Positions 1-7,883 of a stretch of DNA of 64,000 nt are shown here, piece after piece. The notes beneath the pieces were generated by a model. That model saw nothing but the letters and a program-made list of their open reading frames with translations. It had not been told where the DNA came from and did no database searches. The stretch is from assembly GCF_023656745.1 (NCBI RefSeq), contig NZ_JAMOKO010000005.1:86122-150121 (forward strand), written 5' to 3'. Numbering within the stretch: position 1 is the stretch's first letter; every line of letters begins with the position of its first letter. The DNA comes from Collinsella sp. BG-O-102 (lineage in GTDB: Bacteria; Actinomycetota; Coriobacteriia; Coriobacteriales; Coriobacteriaceae). Made by a program: the position numbers and the translations under genes.

Positions 1-2
1 GC

Positions 3-722
3 GCCGCGCACGGTTTTTCTGGAAACATTGCTGTGACGATTTCGGTACCCGAGGGTGTGGCCCTTGCCGAAAAGACCTTCAACCCGCACCTGGGGATAGA
101 GGACGGCATCTCCATCCTGGGAACGACGGGCATCGTCGAGCCGCGCAGCCTCGCTGCCTTGCGTGACAGCATCGAGCTCGAGATTCGGCAGCATGCGGCT
201 ATGGGGCGGCGCGGAGTCGTGCTCACGCCCGGCAACTACGGCGGGCAGTTCATCTCGGGGCATTTCCACCTAAACGGTGCGCCGGTGGTCTTCATCTCCA
301 ACTTTGTGGGCGATGCGATTGATTGCTGCGTTCGCGAGGGATTCACCAATGTCCTTCTTGTGGGACACATCGGCAAGCTGGTGAAGGTCGCTGGCGGCAT
401 CATGGACACCCATTCGCGTACCGCCGACTGCCGCGCGGAGATTCTGGCCGCCCACGCGGCCTTGGCCGGCGCGGGCGCGAAGACCGTGCGCGAGATCATG
501 TCGTCTGTCACGACCGCGGCGGCGCTCGAGGTAATCGAGGCCGCCGGCGTGGGGGACGCTGCGCGCGCTTCGCTCGCTGCGGCAATCGAGGACAGGTTGC
601 GCCGTCGCGCGGCGGGCGCATGCGACATCGCCGCGGTCGTGTTCGACGCCGAGCGCCGCGAGCTTTTCCGCACGTCGGGCGCCGATGCAGTCATCGGGGA
701 ATTGGGGGCGACCTATGAGTAA
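3..722 (+). CDS. cbiD: Cobalt-precorrin-5B C1-methyltransferase CbiD, 5' partial
   Basis: C-terminal part of CbiD, which uses S-adenosylmethionine to methylate C1 of the corrin ring in the anaerobic cobalamin route, giving cobalt-precorrin-6A. The reading frame is open to the left edge, so the true start lies outside the window; the GTG at 33 is internal. Family-typical stretches seen are IGTTGIVEP-like (ILGTTGIVEP), a TPGNYG segment and LLVGHIGKLVKVAGG followed by HSRTAD. The stop (TAA 720-722) overlaps the ATG of the next gene at 715. It opens the visible part of a cobalamin operon. Family assignment is confident; the N-terminus cannot be judged. Confidence 0.93.
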   Translation, partial: AAHGFSGNIAVTISVPEGVALAEKTFNPHLGIEDGISILGTTGIVEPRSLAALRDSIELEIRQHAAMGRRGVVLTPGNYGGQFISGHFHLNGAPVVFISNFVGDAIDCCVREGFTNVLLVGHIGKLVKVAGGIMDTHSRTADCRAEILAAHAALAGAGAKTVREIMSSVTTAAALEVIEAAGVGDAARASLAAAIEDRLRRRAAGACDIAAVVFDAERRELFRTSGADAVIGELGATYE

Positions 723-948
723 AGGCGTGCTGTACGGGGTAGGCCGCGCAATCGGCTGGCCGGGGACGAAGGTGGTCATGAAGGCGCGCCGCTCGCTTGC
801 GGACATGAAGCGCATCCTTCGCGAGGAGGGCGCCTTCGACGGTGCCGAGCTCGTAGAGGACTGTGGACTTCCGGGCGAGCGCGTGTACCGCTCGCTCGAC
901 GATGTGCCCGATCGGGGCAGCTACTTCTCGACGATGGTGGTGCGCTAG
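715..948 (+). pseudogene. cbiL: cbiL remnant with large internal deletion (cobalt-precorrin-2 C20-methyltransferase)
   Basis: A 77-codon reading frame whose first ~10 residues (MSKGVLYGVG) look like the beginning of CbiL and whose last ~60 residues look like its end: VVMKARRSLADMKRIL, then VEDCGLPGERVYRSL and YFSTMVVR. Intact CbiL is about 230-240 residues, so roughly 150-160 residues of the methyltransferase core, including the S-adenosylmethionine pocket, are missing in frame. Start and stop are preserved (ATG overlaps cbiD; TAG abuts the cbiG ATG at 949), so translational coupling is kept while the enzyme should be dead. CbiL is needed for ring methylation at C20, so a second copy elsewhere or loss of de novo synthesis is implied. 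A collapse or deletion artefact of assembly is possible. Confidence 0.75.
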
Positions 949-2082
949 ATGAGGGTTTCCTGCATAGCGTTCACTGAGAGGGGGTATGCGTTGGCGGAGC
1001 GCACCGCACGCGCGCTTTCCGATTGCGCGCAGACAGGTGAAGATGACCCTGGCTGGGACGTTTCCGTTTCGCGCGGGTTCGGCGAGGGGAAGGCCGACCT
1101 GCGCGCATGGACGGCGCTCGCGTGGGAAGCGTCGGACGCGCTTCTGTTCGTGGGCGCGGCGGGCATCGCCGTGCGGGCGATCGCGCCGCATGTCGTCTCG
1201 AAGGCAAGCGATTCCGCGGTTGTGGTGATCGACGAGGCGGGGCGCTTTGCCGTCCCGCTTTTGTCGGGGCATTTGGGCGGTGCGAACGAGCTTGCGCAAA
1301 CTGTGGCTCGCGCGGCAGGGGCCATCCCCGTCATCACCACGGCGACCGACGTCCGCGGCGTGTGGGCGGTTGATACGTGGGCGCGCTGTGCGGGGCTCGC
1401 CGTTTCGAATCCCGAGGCCATCAAGCGAGTGTCGGCGCGGCTGCTTTCGGGTGGGCGCGTGGCGCTCTATTCCGACATGCCGATTTCGGGACAGCCGCCT
1501 GAGGGGGTTGACATTGCGTCCGACCGCGCTCGGGCCGATATCGTCGTGTCGCCGTTCGCTGGCGCGAATGCAGGTGCGTCCGTTCGCGCGGCGGAGACAA
1601 CGGGCGAGGTCGTGCCCGCCGGTGAGACGGGGAAGCCGGCGGGCGTGCGGGCGCAGGCGCCTTCGCCCGAGCCGCTTCGCCTTGTCGTGCCCTGCATCGT
1701 TGCGGGCATAGGGTGCCGTCGCGGTGCGTGCGCCGAAGCGATCGGGGAGGCGTTTCTTCTCGCGTGCGGGCAGGCGGGCATCTCGCCTTCGGCCGTGCGC
1801 GAGGCGGCGACGATCGACGTGAAGGCGCACGAGGAGGGTCTGCTCGCCTTCTGCCGCGCGCGCAATATCCCGCTTGCGACGTATTCCGCAGAGGAGTTGT
1901 CGCAGGTCGAAGGCAGCGTTTCGCCATCTGATTTCGTGCGCGCGACGGTGGGGGTCGACAACGTGTGCGAGCGCGCGGCGCTCGCGGACGGGGGCAAACT
2001 TATCTTCCCGAAGCTCGCTCACGGCGGCGTGACCGTCGCGTTTTCCAAGGTAACTATCGAACTTTCGTTTAAGGAGCGGTGA
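949..2082 (+). CDS. cbiG: Cobalt-precorrin-5A hydrolase CbiG
   Basis: 377 residues. CbiG opens the delta-lactone of cobalt-precorrin-5A and releases acetaldehyde, which contracts the ring in the oxygen-independent pathway. The N-terminal half contains LLFVGAAGIAVRAIAP and PLLSGHLGGANELA, both typical of CbiG; the C-terminal CobE/CbiG_C-like part begins around residue 248 (VAGIGCRRGACAEAI) and contains ATIDVKAHEEGL. The linker between the halves is long and Ala/Gly-rich. ATG at 949 directly follows the cbiL remnant stop, and the stop overlaps the cbiH start (TGATG). Presence of CbiG, CbiD and CbiH defines the anaerobic rather than aerobic pathway. Confidence 0.94.
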   Translation: MRVSCIAFTERGYALAERTARALSDCAQTGEDDPGWDVSVSRGFGEGKADLRAWTALAWEASDALLFVGAAGIAVRAIAPHVVSKASDSAVVVIDEAGRFAVPLLSGHLGGANELAQTVARAAGAIPVITTATDVRGVWAVDTWARCAGLAVSNPEAIKRVSARLLSGGRVALYSDMPISGQPPEGVDIASDRARADIVVSPFAGANAGASVRAAETTGEVVPAGETGKPAGVRAQAPSPEPLRLVVPCIVAGIGCRRGACAEAIGEAFLLACGQAGISPSAVREAATIDVKAHEEGLLAFCRARNIPLATYSAEELSQVEGSVSPSDFVRATVGVDNVCERAALADGGKLIFPKLAHGGVTVAFSKVTIELSFKER

Positions 2083-2825
2083 TGGGAAAGCTCTTCGTGG
2101 TGGGGATCGGCCCGGGCGGCCCCGACGGCATGACGATTGCGGCTCGGCGCGCGCTCGAGGCGGCCGACATCGTTGTGGGGTACACGAAATACGTGGAGCT
2201 CGCGCTCGCCGCCGTGCCCGACGCGGCGCATCTCGCGACGCCGATGATGCACGAGGTCGAACGGTGCCGCCTGGCGCTTTCGCGCGCGCAGAGCGGAGAA
2301 TCCGTGGCGCTCGTGTGCAGCGGTGATGCGGGCGTGTACGGCATGGCGAGCCCCGTGCTGGAGCTTGCGGAGGACTACCCCGATGTAGACGTGGAAGTTA
2401 TCGCCGGGGCCACCGCGGCTCAGAGCGGGTCGGCGGTGCTCGGCGCCCCGCTTGCCCACGACTTCGCGGTCGTGTCGCTCTCCGACCTGCTCACGCCGTG
2501 GGAGGTCATCGAGCGCAGGCTCGCCGCCGTGGCGAGCGCCGACTTCTGCATCTGTTTGTACAACCCGCGCAGCAGAAAGCGCGCCGACAGGCTCTCGCGC
2601 GCGGCGAAGATTATGCTCGAATGGAAGGCCCCCGACACGCTCTGCGGCTGGGTACGCAACATCGGGCGCGAGGGGCAGCAGTCGGGCATGTGCAGGCTCT
2701 CCGAGCTGGGGGAGATCGACGCCGACATGTTCACCACCGTGTTCGTCGGCAACGCTGACACGAAGCTCGCAGGCGGCCGTATGGTCACGCCGCGCGGGTA
2801 TCGGGAGATTCCATGCGAAAGGTAA
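2082..2825 (+). CDS. cbiH: Cobalt-precorrin-3 C17-methyltransferase CbiH
   Basis: 247 residues of the tetrapyrrole methylase fold. It methylates C17 and promotes ring contraction to the lactone. Seen: N-terminal LFVVGIGPGGPDGMT, VGYTKYVEL, the glycine-rich CSGDAGVYGMASPV and VIAGATAAQSGSAVLGAPL with DFAVVSLSDLLTPW, all characteristic of CobJ/CbiH. The ATG at 2082 overlaps the cbiG stop; a GTG at 2079 is in frame, but the ATG has the AAGGAG (2071-2076) at suitable distance. The 3' end overlaps the next gene by 13 nt, indicating coupling. Confidence 0.95.
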   Translation: MGKLFVVGIGPGGPDGMTIAARRALEAADIVVGYTKYVELALAAVPDAAHLATPMMHEVERCRLALSRAQSGESVALVCSGDAGVYGMASPVLELAEDYPDVDVEVIAGATAAQSGSAVLGAPLAHDFAVVSLSDLLTPWEVIERRLAAVASADFCICLYNPRSRKRADRLSRAAKIMLEWKAPDTLCGWVRNIGREGQQSGMCRLSELGEIDADMFTTVFVGNADTKLAGGRMVTPRGYREIPCER

Positions 2826-4060
2826 CGATCATCGGGGCGGGGCCCGGAAACCCCGACTTGCTCTCGCGCGCGGCGCTCGACGCGATCGACATCGCTGACG
2901 TGGTCATCGGCGCTCATCGCGCGCTTGCCGGCATCGACGTGCCGCCCGACGTGGTGAGATGCGAGCTCGTGAAGACGGCGGACATCGTCGCCGCGCTCAC
3001 CGATGCGGCGTCGTGGCGGCGCGCCGTGGTCGTGATGACGGGCGATGTGGGGCTGTTCAGCGGCGCGCGCCGCCTGGTGGAGGCGCTCTCCGGCGACGCG
3101 CAGGTGGACGTGCGCGTTGTTCCCGGCATAAGCTCAGCGTCGTATCTCGCCGCGCGCCTCGCGCGTCCATGGCAGGATTGGCGCTTCGCGAGCGCTCACG
3201 GCGCGGCGTGCGATATCGTGGCCGAGGCCGAGCGCGCAGGCGAGCTCTTCCTCGTCACGTCGGGCGGGGAAGACCCCTCGAGGCTTTCGGGCGAGCTTGT
3301 GCAGGCGGGCTTCGGGGACGCGCGTGTGACGGTGGCCGAGCGCCTGTCGTACCCCGACGAGCGCATCACCTGCGCGACAGCAAGTGAAATCGCAGGTCAG
3401 ACGTTCGACGACTTGAACGTGATGCTTATCGAGTTCGCATCCCGCGCCGCGAGTTCCCGCTGGCCGTACGCTTCCTCGGGCATTCCCGACGAGCTCTTCA
3501 TCCGCGGCGACGTTCCCATGACCAAACAGGAGGTGCGCGCAGTCGCGCTCGCGAAGCTGCGCCTTACCGCTACCGACACCGTGTGGGACGTCGGGGCCGG
3601 CACGGGGAGCGTGTCGATCGAGGCGGCGCTCGTCGCGCGAGCGGGGTCGGTATGGGCGGTCGAGCGCAACGCGGCCGGCGTGCGGCTCATCCGAGAGAAC
3701 GCGGATGCATTCGGGTGCGGCAACGTGCATGCGGTCCCCGGTGTCGCCCCCGAAGCGCTCGCGAAACTGCCCGTTCCCGACGCTGTGTTCGTCGGCGGGA
3801 GCGCGGGCGAGCTTCCCTCCATCGTGGAGGCAGCGCTCGAGAAGAACTCGCAGGTTCGCCTGTGCGTGCCATGCGTCACTGTTGAGACGCTCACCGAGGC
3901 GTGCGCGCTCCTCTCGGGTTCGCGCTTTAAGGGGTTCGAGGCGTGCCAGGTGTCGGCCGCCCGCGCCGAGGCTGTAGGCTCGCACCATCTTATGAAGGCG
4001 CAAAACCCCGTGTTCCTCGTCAGCGCGCGTGGTGCAGGTGGGGAAGGCGGCGCCCGGTGA
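2813..4060 (+). CDS. cbiET: CbiE-CbiT fusion: cobalt-precorrin-7 C5-methyltransferase and cobalt-precorrin-6B C15-methyltransferase (decarboxylating)
   Basis: 415 residues joining two enzymes. Residues 1 to about 205 are the tetrapyrrole methylase CbiE (IIGAGPGNPDLLS; MTGDVGLFSGAR; VVPGISSASYLAARL). Residues about 220-415 are the Rossmann-fold methyltransferase CbiT, recognised by WDVGAGTGSVSIEAA (S-adenosylmethionine site), then VWAVERNAAGVRLIREN. Together they methylate C5 and C15 and decarboxylate the C12 acetate. Same domain order as CobL of the aerobic path. The stop overlaps the GTG start of cbiA. Confidence 0.95.
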   Translation: MRKVTIIGAGPGNPDLLSRAALDAIDIADVVIGAHRALAGIDVPPDVVRCELVKTADIVAALTDAASWRRAVVVMTGDVGLFSGARRLVEALSGDAQVDVRVVPGISSASYLAARLARPWQDWRFASAHGAACDIVAEAERAGELFLVTSGGEDPSRLSGELVQAGFGDARVTVAERLSYPDERITCATASEIAGQTFDDLNVMLIEFASRAASSRWPYASSGIPDELFIRGDVPMTKQEVRAVALAKLRLTATDTVWDVGAGTGSVSIEAALVARAGSVWAVERNAAGVRLIRENADAFGCGNVHAVPGVAPEALAKLPVPDAVFVGGSAGELPSIVEAALEKNSQVRLCVPCVTVETLTEACALLSGSRFKGFEACQVSAARAEAVGSHHLMKAQNPVFLVSARGAGGEGGAR

Positions 4061-5439
4061 GCACGTCCATCCCGCGCTTTATGGTCGCTGCGCCCTCGAG
4101 CGGGAGCGGCAAGACGGTCGTAACGTGCGCGCTCCTGCGCGCGCTCGCGCGCCGCGGCCTTGCATGCGCGGCCTTCAAATGCGGCCCCGACTACATTGAC
4201 CCGCTCTTTCATCGCCGCGTCGTGGGTGCGCGCTCGGGTAACTTAGACGGCTTCTTCACCGACGCTCTGACGCTGCGCGCCCTGCTCGCACGCGGTGGCG
4301 CGGGCGCGGATGTCGCGGTGCTCGAGGGGGTCATGGGTTTCTACGACGGCATGGCGCCCGGCGTGGCCGACGCGAGCAGCTATCAGGTTGCGCGCGACAC
4401 GGAAACGCCGGTCGTTTTAGTGGTGAACGGGCGCGGGGCGTCTTTATCGCTCGCCGCCGTAATCCGCGGCATCGCCGAGTTCCTGCCTTGTGCGAACGTG
4501 CGCGGCGTCGTGCTGAACAAGACGAGCGCCGCTGCCTGCGCCTACGCGGCCCCTGCGATTGAGAAGCACACGGGCGTCGCGGTTTTGGGGAATATCCCCG
4601 CCGACGAGGCGTTCTCGCTCGAAAGCCGGCATCTGGGGCTTGTGACCGCCGACGAAGTCAAGCAGCTCTCCGCGCGCATCGACAAGATGGCCGAGCTGGT
4701 GGAAAAGAGCGTCGACGTCGACCGCTTGCTCGAAATAGCGGCGACGGCACCCGATATCCGCGAGGAACCTTACCTGTTGGAGCCGATCGCGGGAGCGCGG
4801 CCCATCGTCGCCGTCGCGCGTGACGAGGCGTTCTCGTTCTACTACGAGGAGAACCTGCGCGCGCTCGAGGACCTGGGTTGCGAGCTGGCCTTTTTCAGCC
4901 CCCTGTGTGATAGCGAGTTGCCCCGGGGGACAAGCGCCCTCTATCTGGGGGGCGGCTACCCGGAGCTCCATGCGCGGAAGCTCTCCGAGAATGCGCCGAT
5001 GCGCGAGGCGGTGCGGCGCGCGGTGGAATCCGGCATGCCGACGGTCGCCGAATGCGGTGGGTTTTTGTACCTGCAGCGCGAAATCGCCGATAGCGAGGGG
5101 CGGCGCTGGCCTGTTGCGGGCGCCCTTGAGGGCGCAAACGAGAACGGGGGAAGGCTGTCCCATTTCGGGTACGTGGAGCTTACTTCCCAACGCGACGGGC
5201 TCTACGGGCCGCGCGGCACACGCATCCGCGCGCACGAGTTCCACTACTGGCAGTCCACCTGCCCGGGCGGCGACTTCTGGGCGCAGAAGCCCCGGCGCGA
5301 CAAGGGCTGGCCGTGCATGACGACCACCCCGTCCCTGGTGGCGGGCTTCCCGCATGTGTACTATCCTGCTAACCCCGACGTTGCGCGCGCGTTCGCGTCT
5401 GCCGCAGCGTCGTTCGCAGAGAGGAGACGGCATGGCTGA
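4057..5439 (+). CDS. cbiA: Cobyrinate a,c-diamide synthase CbiA
   Basis: 460 residues. It amidates the a- and c-acetate side chains using ATP and glutamine. The N-terminal dethiobiotin-synthetase-like domain has the P-loop APSSGSGKT near residue 11 and KCGPDYIDPLFH; the C-terminal class I glutamine amidotransferase domain has LYLGGGYPELHA and the nucleophile cysteine in VAECGGFLYLQ, with a late histidine in RAHEFHYWQS. I chose GTG 4057, overlapping the cbiET stop, because the protein then begins MSTSIPRFMVAAPSSG as in the family. About the family's usual length. Confidence 0.95.
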   Translation: MSTSIPRFMVAAPSSGSGKTVVTCALLRALARRGLACAAFKCGPDYIDPLFHRRVVGARSGNLDGFFTDALTLRALLARGGAGADVAVLEGVMGFYDGMAPGVADASSYQVARDTETPVVLVVNGRGASLSLAAVIRGIAEFLPCANVRGVVLNKTSAAACAYAAPAIEKHTGVAVLGNIPADEAFSLESRHLGLVTADEVKQLSARIDKMAELVEKSVDVDRLLEIAATAPDIREEPYLLEPIAGARPIVAVARDEAFSFYYEENLRALEDLGCELAFFSPLCDSELPRGTSALYLGGGYPELHARKLSENAPMREAVRRAVESGMPTVAECGGFLYLQREIADSEGRRWPVAGALEGANENGGRLSHFGYVELTSQRDGLYGPRGTRIRAHEFHYWQSTCPGGDFWAQKPRRDKGWPCMTTTPSLVAGFPHVYYPANPDVARAFASAAASFAERRRHG

Positions 5440-6574
5440 AGCAACCGAAACCGCGCTTGCCTGTATCCGCGAGGAAGTCGAGCGCGCGTTCTCGTCGGCG
5501 CCGGGCGCCGTGCTCGAAGCCGCGCTCTCCCGGATCGCGCCCGCAGACGAGTGCGCCCGCGCCGCCGCGTACGCCGCGTGGGACTCCATCGCGCACCCCT
5601 TGGGGGGATTGGGCGACTTTGAAGACGCCGTCGCGTGTATCGCCGCAGCTCAGGGGAGCGCCGTGGTGGCCGAGTTCCCCCGTGCGCTCGCGGTATTCTT
5701 CTCCGACAACGGGGTCGTTGCCGAAGGCGTGTCGCAAAGCGGGCAAGACGTGACGCGAGCCGTCGCGCGCAACATGTGCGAGGGGGCCACGAGTGCCTGC
5801 CGCATGGCGGCGTTCGCGGATGCCGAGGTCGTGCCCGTCGACGTGGGTATGGCCCGGGGCATAGAAGACGCGCGCATGGTGCTCGCGAACGTGCGGCGGG
5901 GGAGCGGTAATATCGCGCACGGTTCCGCTATGTCTCGCGATGGGGCCGTGCGCGCGATCGAAGTCGGAATCGCCGTCGCGTGCGGGCTTGCCCGCGCCGG
6001 CGTGCGCCTTCTCGCCGCGGGCGAGATGGGCATCGGCAACACGACCACCTCGGCGGCGGTGGCCGCAGTGCTCCTCCGGGCGGACGCACGGAGCCTCGTC
6101 GGGCGCGGCGCGGGGCTCTCGGACGCCTCGTTCGCGCGCAAGCGCGACGTGGTCGAGCGCGCTATCGACGCGAACTCTCCCGATCCCGCCGACCCGATCG
6201 ACGTGCTCTCGAAGGTGGGCGGCTTCGACATCGCGGCGATGTGCGGCTTCTACCTGGGGGCCGCGGCCTCGAAGGCGCCGGCGCTCCTCGACGGGGTCAT
6301 ATCCTGCACGGCGGCCCTGTGCGCGGCGCGCCTGTGCCCTAACGCCTTGGGCTACCTCGTGGGCACCCACGCATCAAGCGAACCCGCAAGCCAGGAGCTC
6401 CTTCGCGAGATCGGCATTAAGGCACCCCTCGACGCAGGCATGCACTTGGGCGAGGGCGCGGGCGCCATGGCGTATCTGCCCCTTCTGGATTCGGCGCTGC
6501 GCGTGTACCGGGATGGGAAGACGTTCACGGCGACTGGCATGGCTGCTTACGAGCATTTCGAGGCCGGGAAATGA
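5432..6574 (+). CDS. cobT: Nicotinate-nucleotide:dimethylbenzimidazole phosphoribosyltransferase CobT
   Basis: 380 residues. It transfers phosphoribose from nicotinate mononucleotide to the lower-ligand base, making the alpha-ribazole phosphate used in nucleotide loop assembly. Diagnostic segments are SDNGVVAEGVSQSGQDVT, AAGEMGIGNTTTSAAV and the C-terminal LGEGAGAM that holds the catalytic glutamate. ATG 5432 lies 8 nt inside the end of cbiA and has GAGGAGA just upstream. Its presence says the operon includes lower-ligand activation, not just corrin ring making. Which base is used cannot be told from this sequence. Confidence 0.95.
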   Translation: MAEATETALACIREEVERAFSSAPGAVLEAALSRIAPADECARAAAYAAWDSIAHPLGGLGDFEDAVACIAAAQGSAVVAEFPRALAVFFSDNGVVAEGVSQSGQDVTRAVARNMCEGATSACRMAAFADAEVVPVDVGMARGIEDARMVLANVRRGSGNIAHGSAMSRDGAVRAIEVGIAVACGLARAGVRLLAAGEMGIGNTTTSAAVAAVLLRADARSLVGRGAGLSDASFARKRDVVERAIDANSPDPADPIDVLSKVGGFDIAAMCGFYLGAAASKAPALLDGVISCTAALCAARLCPNALGYLVGTHASSEPASQELLREIGIKAPLDAGMHLGEGAGAMAYLPLLDSALRVYRDGKTFTATGMAAYEHFEAGK

Positions 6575-7119
6575 CGGTGACGCTCGTCATCGGCGCCGCC
6601 GTGAGCGGCAAGAGCGCCTACGCCGAGTCCCTGTGCCTCGGGCACGATGGCCCTCGCGTGTACCTGGCAACGATGGAGCCCTTCGGGGAAGAGGGCGCCC
6701 GCCGCATCGCGCGCCATCGGGCGCTGCGCGAGGGCAAGGGGTTTTCCACCCTCGAGCGCACGCGTGACGTGGGCGCCGCAGTGTCCGGGCTTCCGCGCGG
6801 CTGCACGCTTCTTTTGGAGGACGTGGGCAACCTGGTTGCAAACGAGCTTTTCGCGGAAGGCGGCTTGTCCCCACGTGACCCCGACGCTGCGGCGCGCGAG
6901 GTGCTCGGAGGCATCGAACGGCTCGCTCAGGCCGCTGCGTATACGGTGGTGGTCACCGTCGACGTGTTCGCCGATGGGATGCGCTACGATGAGGGGACCG
7001 AGGCATGGAGGCGCGCGCTCGCGCGCGTGAACGCGGGCGTGGCGGCGCTGGCCGACCGCGCAGTCGAAGTGGTATGCGGGATTCCCGTGTGGATGAAAGG
7101 CGAAGGACCTACAAGGTGA
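6571..7119 (+). CDS. cobU: Adenosylcobinamide kinase / adenosylcobinamide-phosphate guanylyltransferase CobU
   Basis: 182 residues. It phosphorylates adenosylcobinamide and then attaches GMP. The P-loop GAAVSGKS is at the N-terminus, followed by YLATMEP and ARHRALR, which carries the histidine used for the GMP intermediate; LLEDVGNLVANELF and a late VVCGIPVWMKG complete the pattern. ATGA overlap with cobT at 6571. A second, divergent CobU-like domain sits two genes downstream in the fusion at 7880, so this copy, with an intact P-loop, is the one expected to be active. Confidence 0.93.
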   Translation: MTVTLVIGAAVSGKSAYAESLCLGHDGPRVYLATMEPFGEEGARRIARHRALREGKGFSTLERTRDVGAAVSGLPRGCTLLLEDVGNLVANELFAEGGLSPRDPDAAAREVLGGIERLAQAAAYTVVVTVDVFADGMRYDEGTEAWRRALARVNAGVAALADRAVEVVCGIPVWMKGEGPTR

Positions 7120-7883
7120 AGATAGCAGAGGCAATCGGCGCGGCGTTCGGAACGTTCTCGCGCATCCCCGTCCCGAAATCGGCCTGGACCGATTTCGGAT
7201 CAACCCATGCGCTTGCCGCGTTTCCCCTGGTGGGCCTTGCGGAAGGCTTCCTCATGACGGCGTGGGGGCACGTGGCGAACCTGCTCGGCGTGCCCGCGAC
7301 CATCGTCGCGGCTGTGCTCGTGGCGCTGCCTGTGGCGGTGACGGGAGGCATTCACCTAGACGGGCTCTGCGACACCTCCGATGCGCTTGCAAGTTGGACC
7401 CCGCGCGAGCGAAAGCTCGAGATCATGCACGACCCGCGGGCAGGCGCCTTCGGGGTCATCGGTGTTGTCATGTACCTTATTCTGCAGTTTTCCCTGTTCA
7501 CCGCGCTGCCGCTTACGGCGGGGGCGTTCCTCGCGCTTCTGTGCTCGCTCGTGTTCTCCCGCGCGCTTTCGGGGCTCGCCGTAGAATGCTGGCCTGCCGC
7601 GCGGGCGGACGGCATGGCCGCGGGACTCTCGCCTGCTAAGAAGCGCGTGGCGATCGTCGTGCCGCTTTGCGCTTTCGCTGCGGCTTCGGCTGCAGGGATG
7701 GTCGCGTGCGCTCGGGCCGTCGGCGCCCTTATGGCGGTGGCGGGGCTTTTGGCGCTCGCGTGGTACCGTCATGTTGCCCTGTCCCGCTTCGGCGGGGTGA
7801 CGGGGGATTTGGCCGGATGGTTTCTGCAATGGGCCGAGCTCGCGATGCTTGCCATGCTGGTGGCGGGGGGTATGCTCCTATGA
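7116..7883 (+). CDS. cobS: Adenosylcobinamide-GDP ribazoletransferase (cobalamin synthase) CobS
   Basis: 255 residues, integral membrane. It joins GDP-cobinamide to alpha-ribazole (phosphate) as the last nucleotide-loop step. N-terminal FGTFSRIPVPK, then GGIHLDGLCDTSDALAS and the metal-binding-looking HDPRAGAFGVIGVV are typical of CobS; several hydrophobic segments follow. The GTG start 7116 overlaps the cobU stop, and the stop overlaps the next ATG at 7880. Usual length for the family is about 250. Confidence 0.94.
   Translation: MKIAEAIGAAFGTFSRIPVPKSAWTDFGSTHALAAFPLVGLAEGFLMTAWGHVANLLGVPATIVAAVLVALPVAVTGGIHLDGLCDTSDALASWTPRERKLEIMHDPRAGAFGVIGVVMYLILQFSLFTALPLTAGAFLALLCSLVFSRALSGLAVECWPAARADGMAAGLSPAKKRVAIVVPLCAFAAASAAGMVACARAVGALMAVAGLLALAWYRHVALSRFGGVTGDLAGWFLQWAELAMLAMLVAGGMLL

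Noticed and set aside
691..2022. A 443-codon minus-strand frame opposite cbiG
   Set aside because: Arg/His-rich shadow of the GC-rich cobalamin genes.
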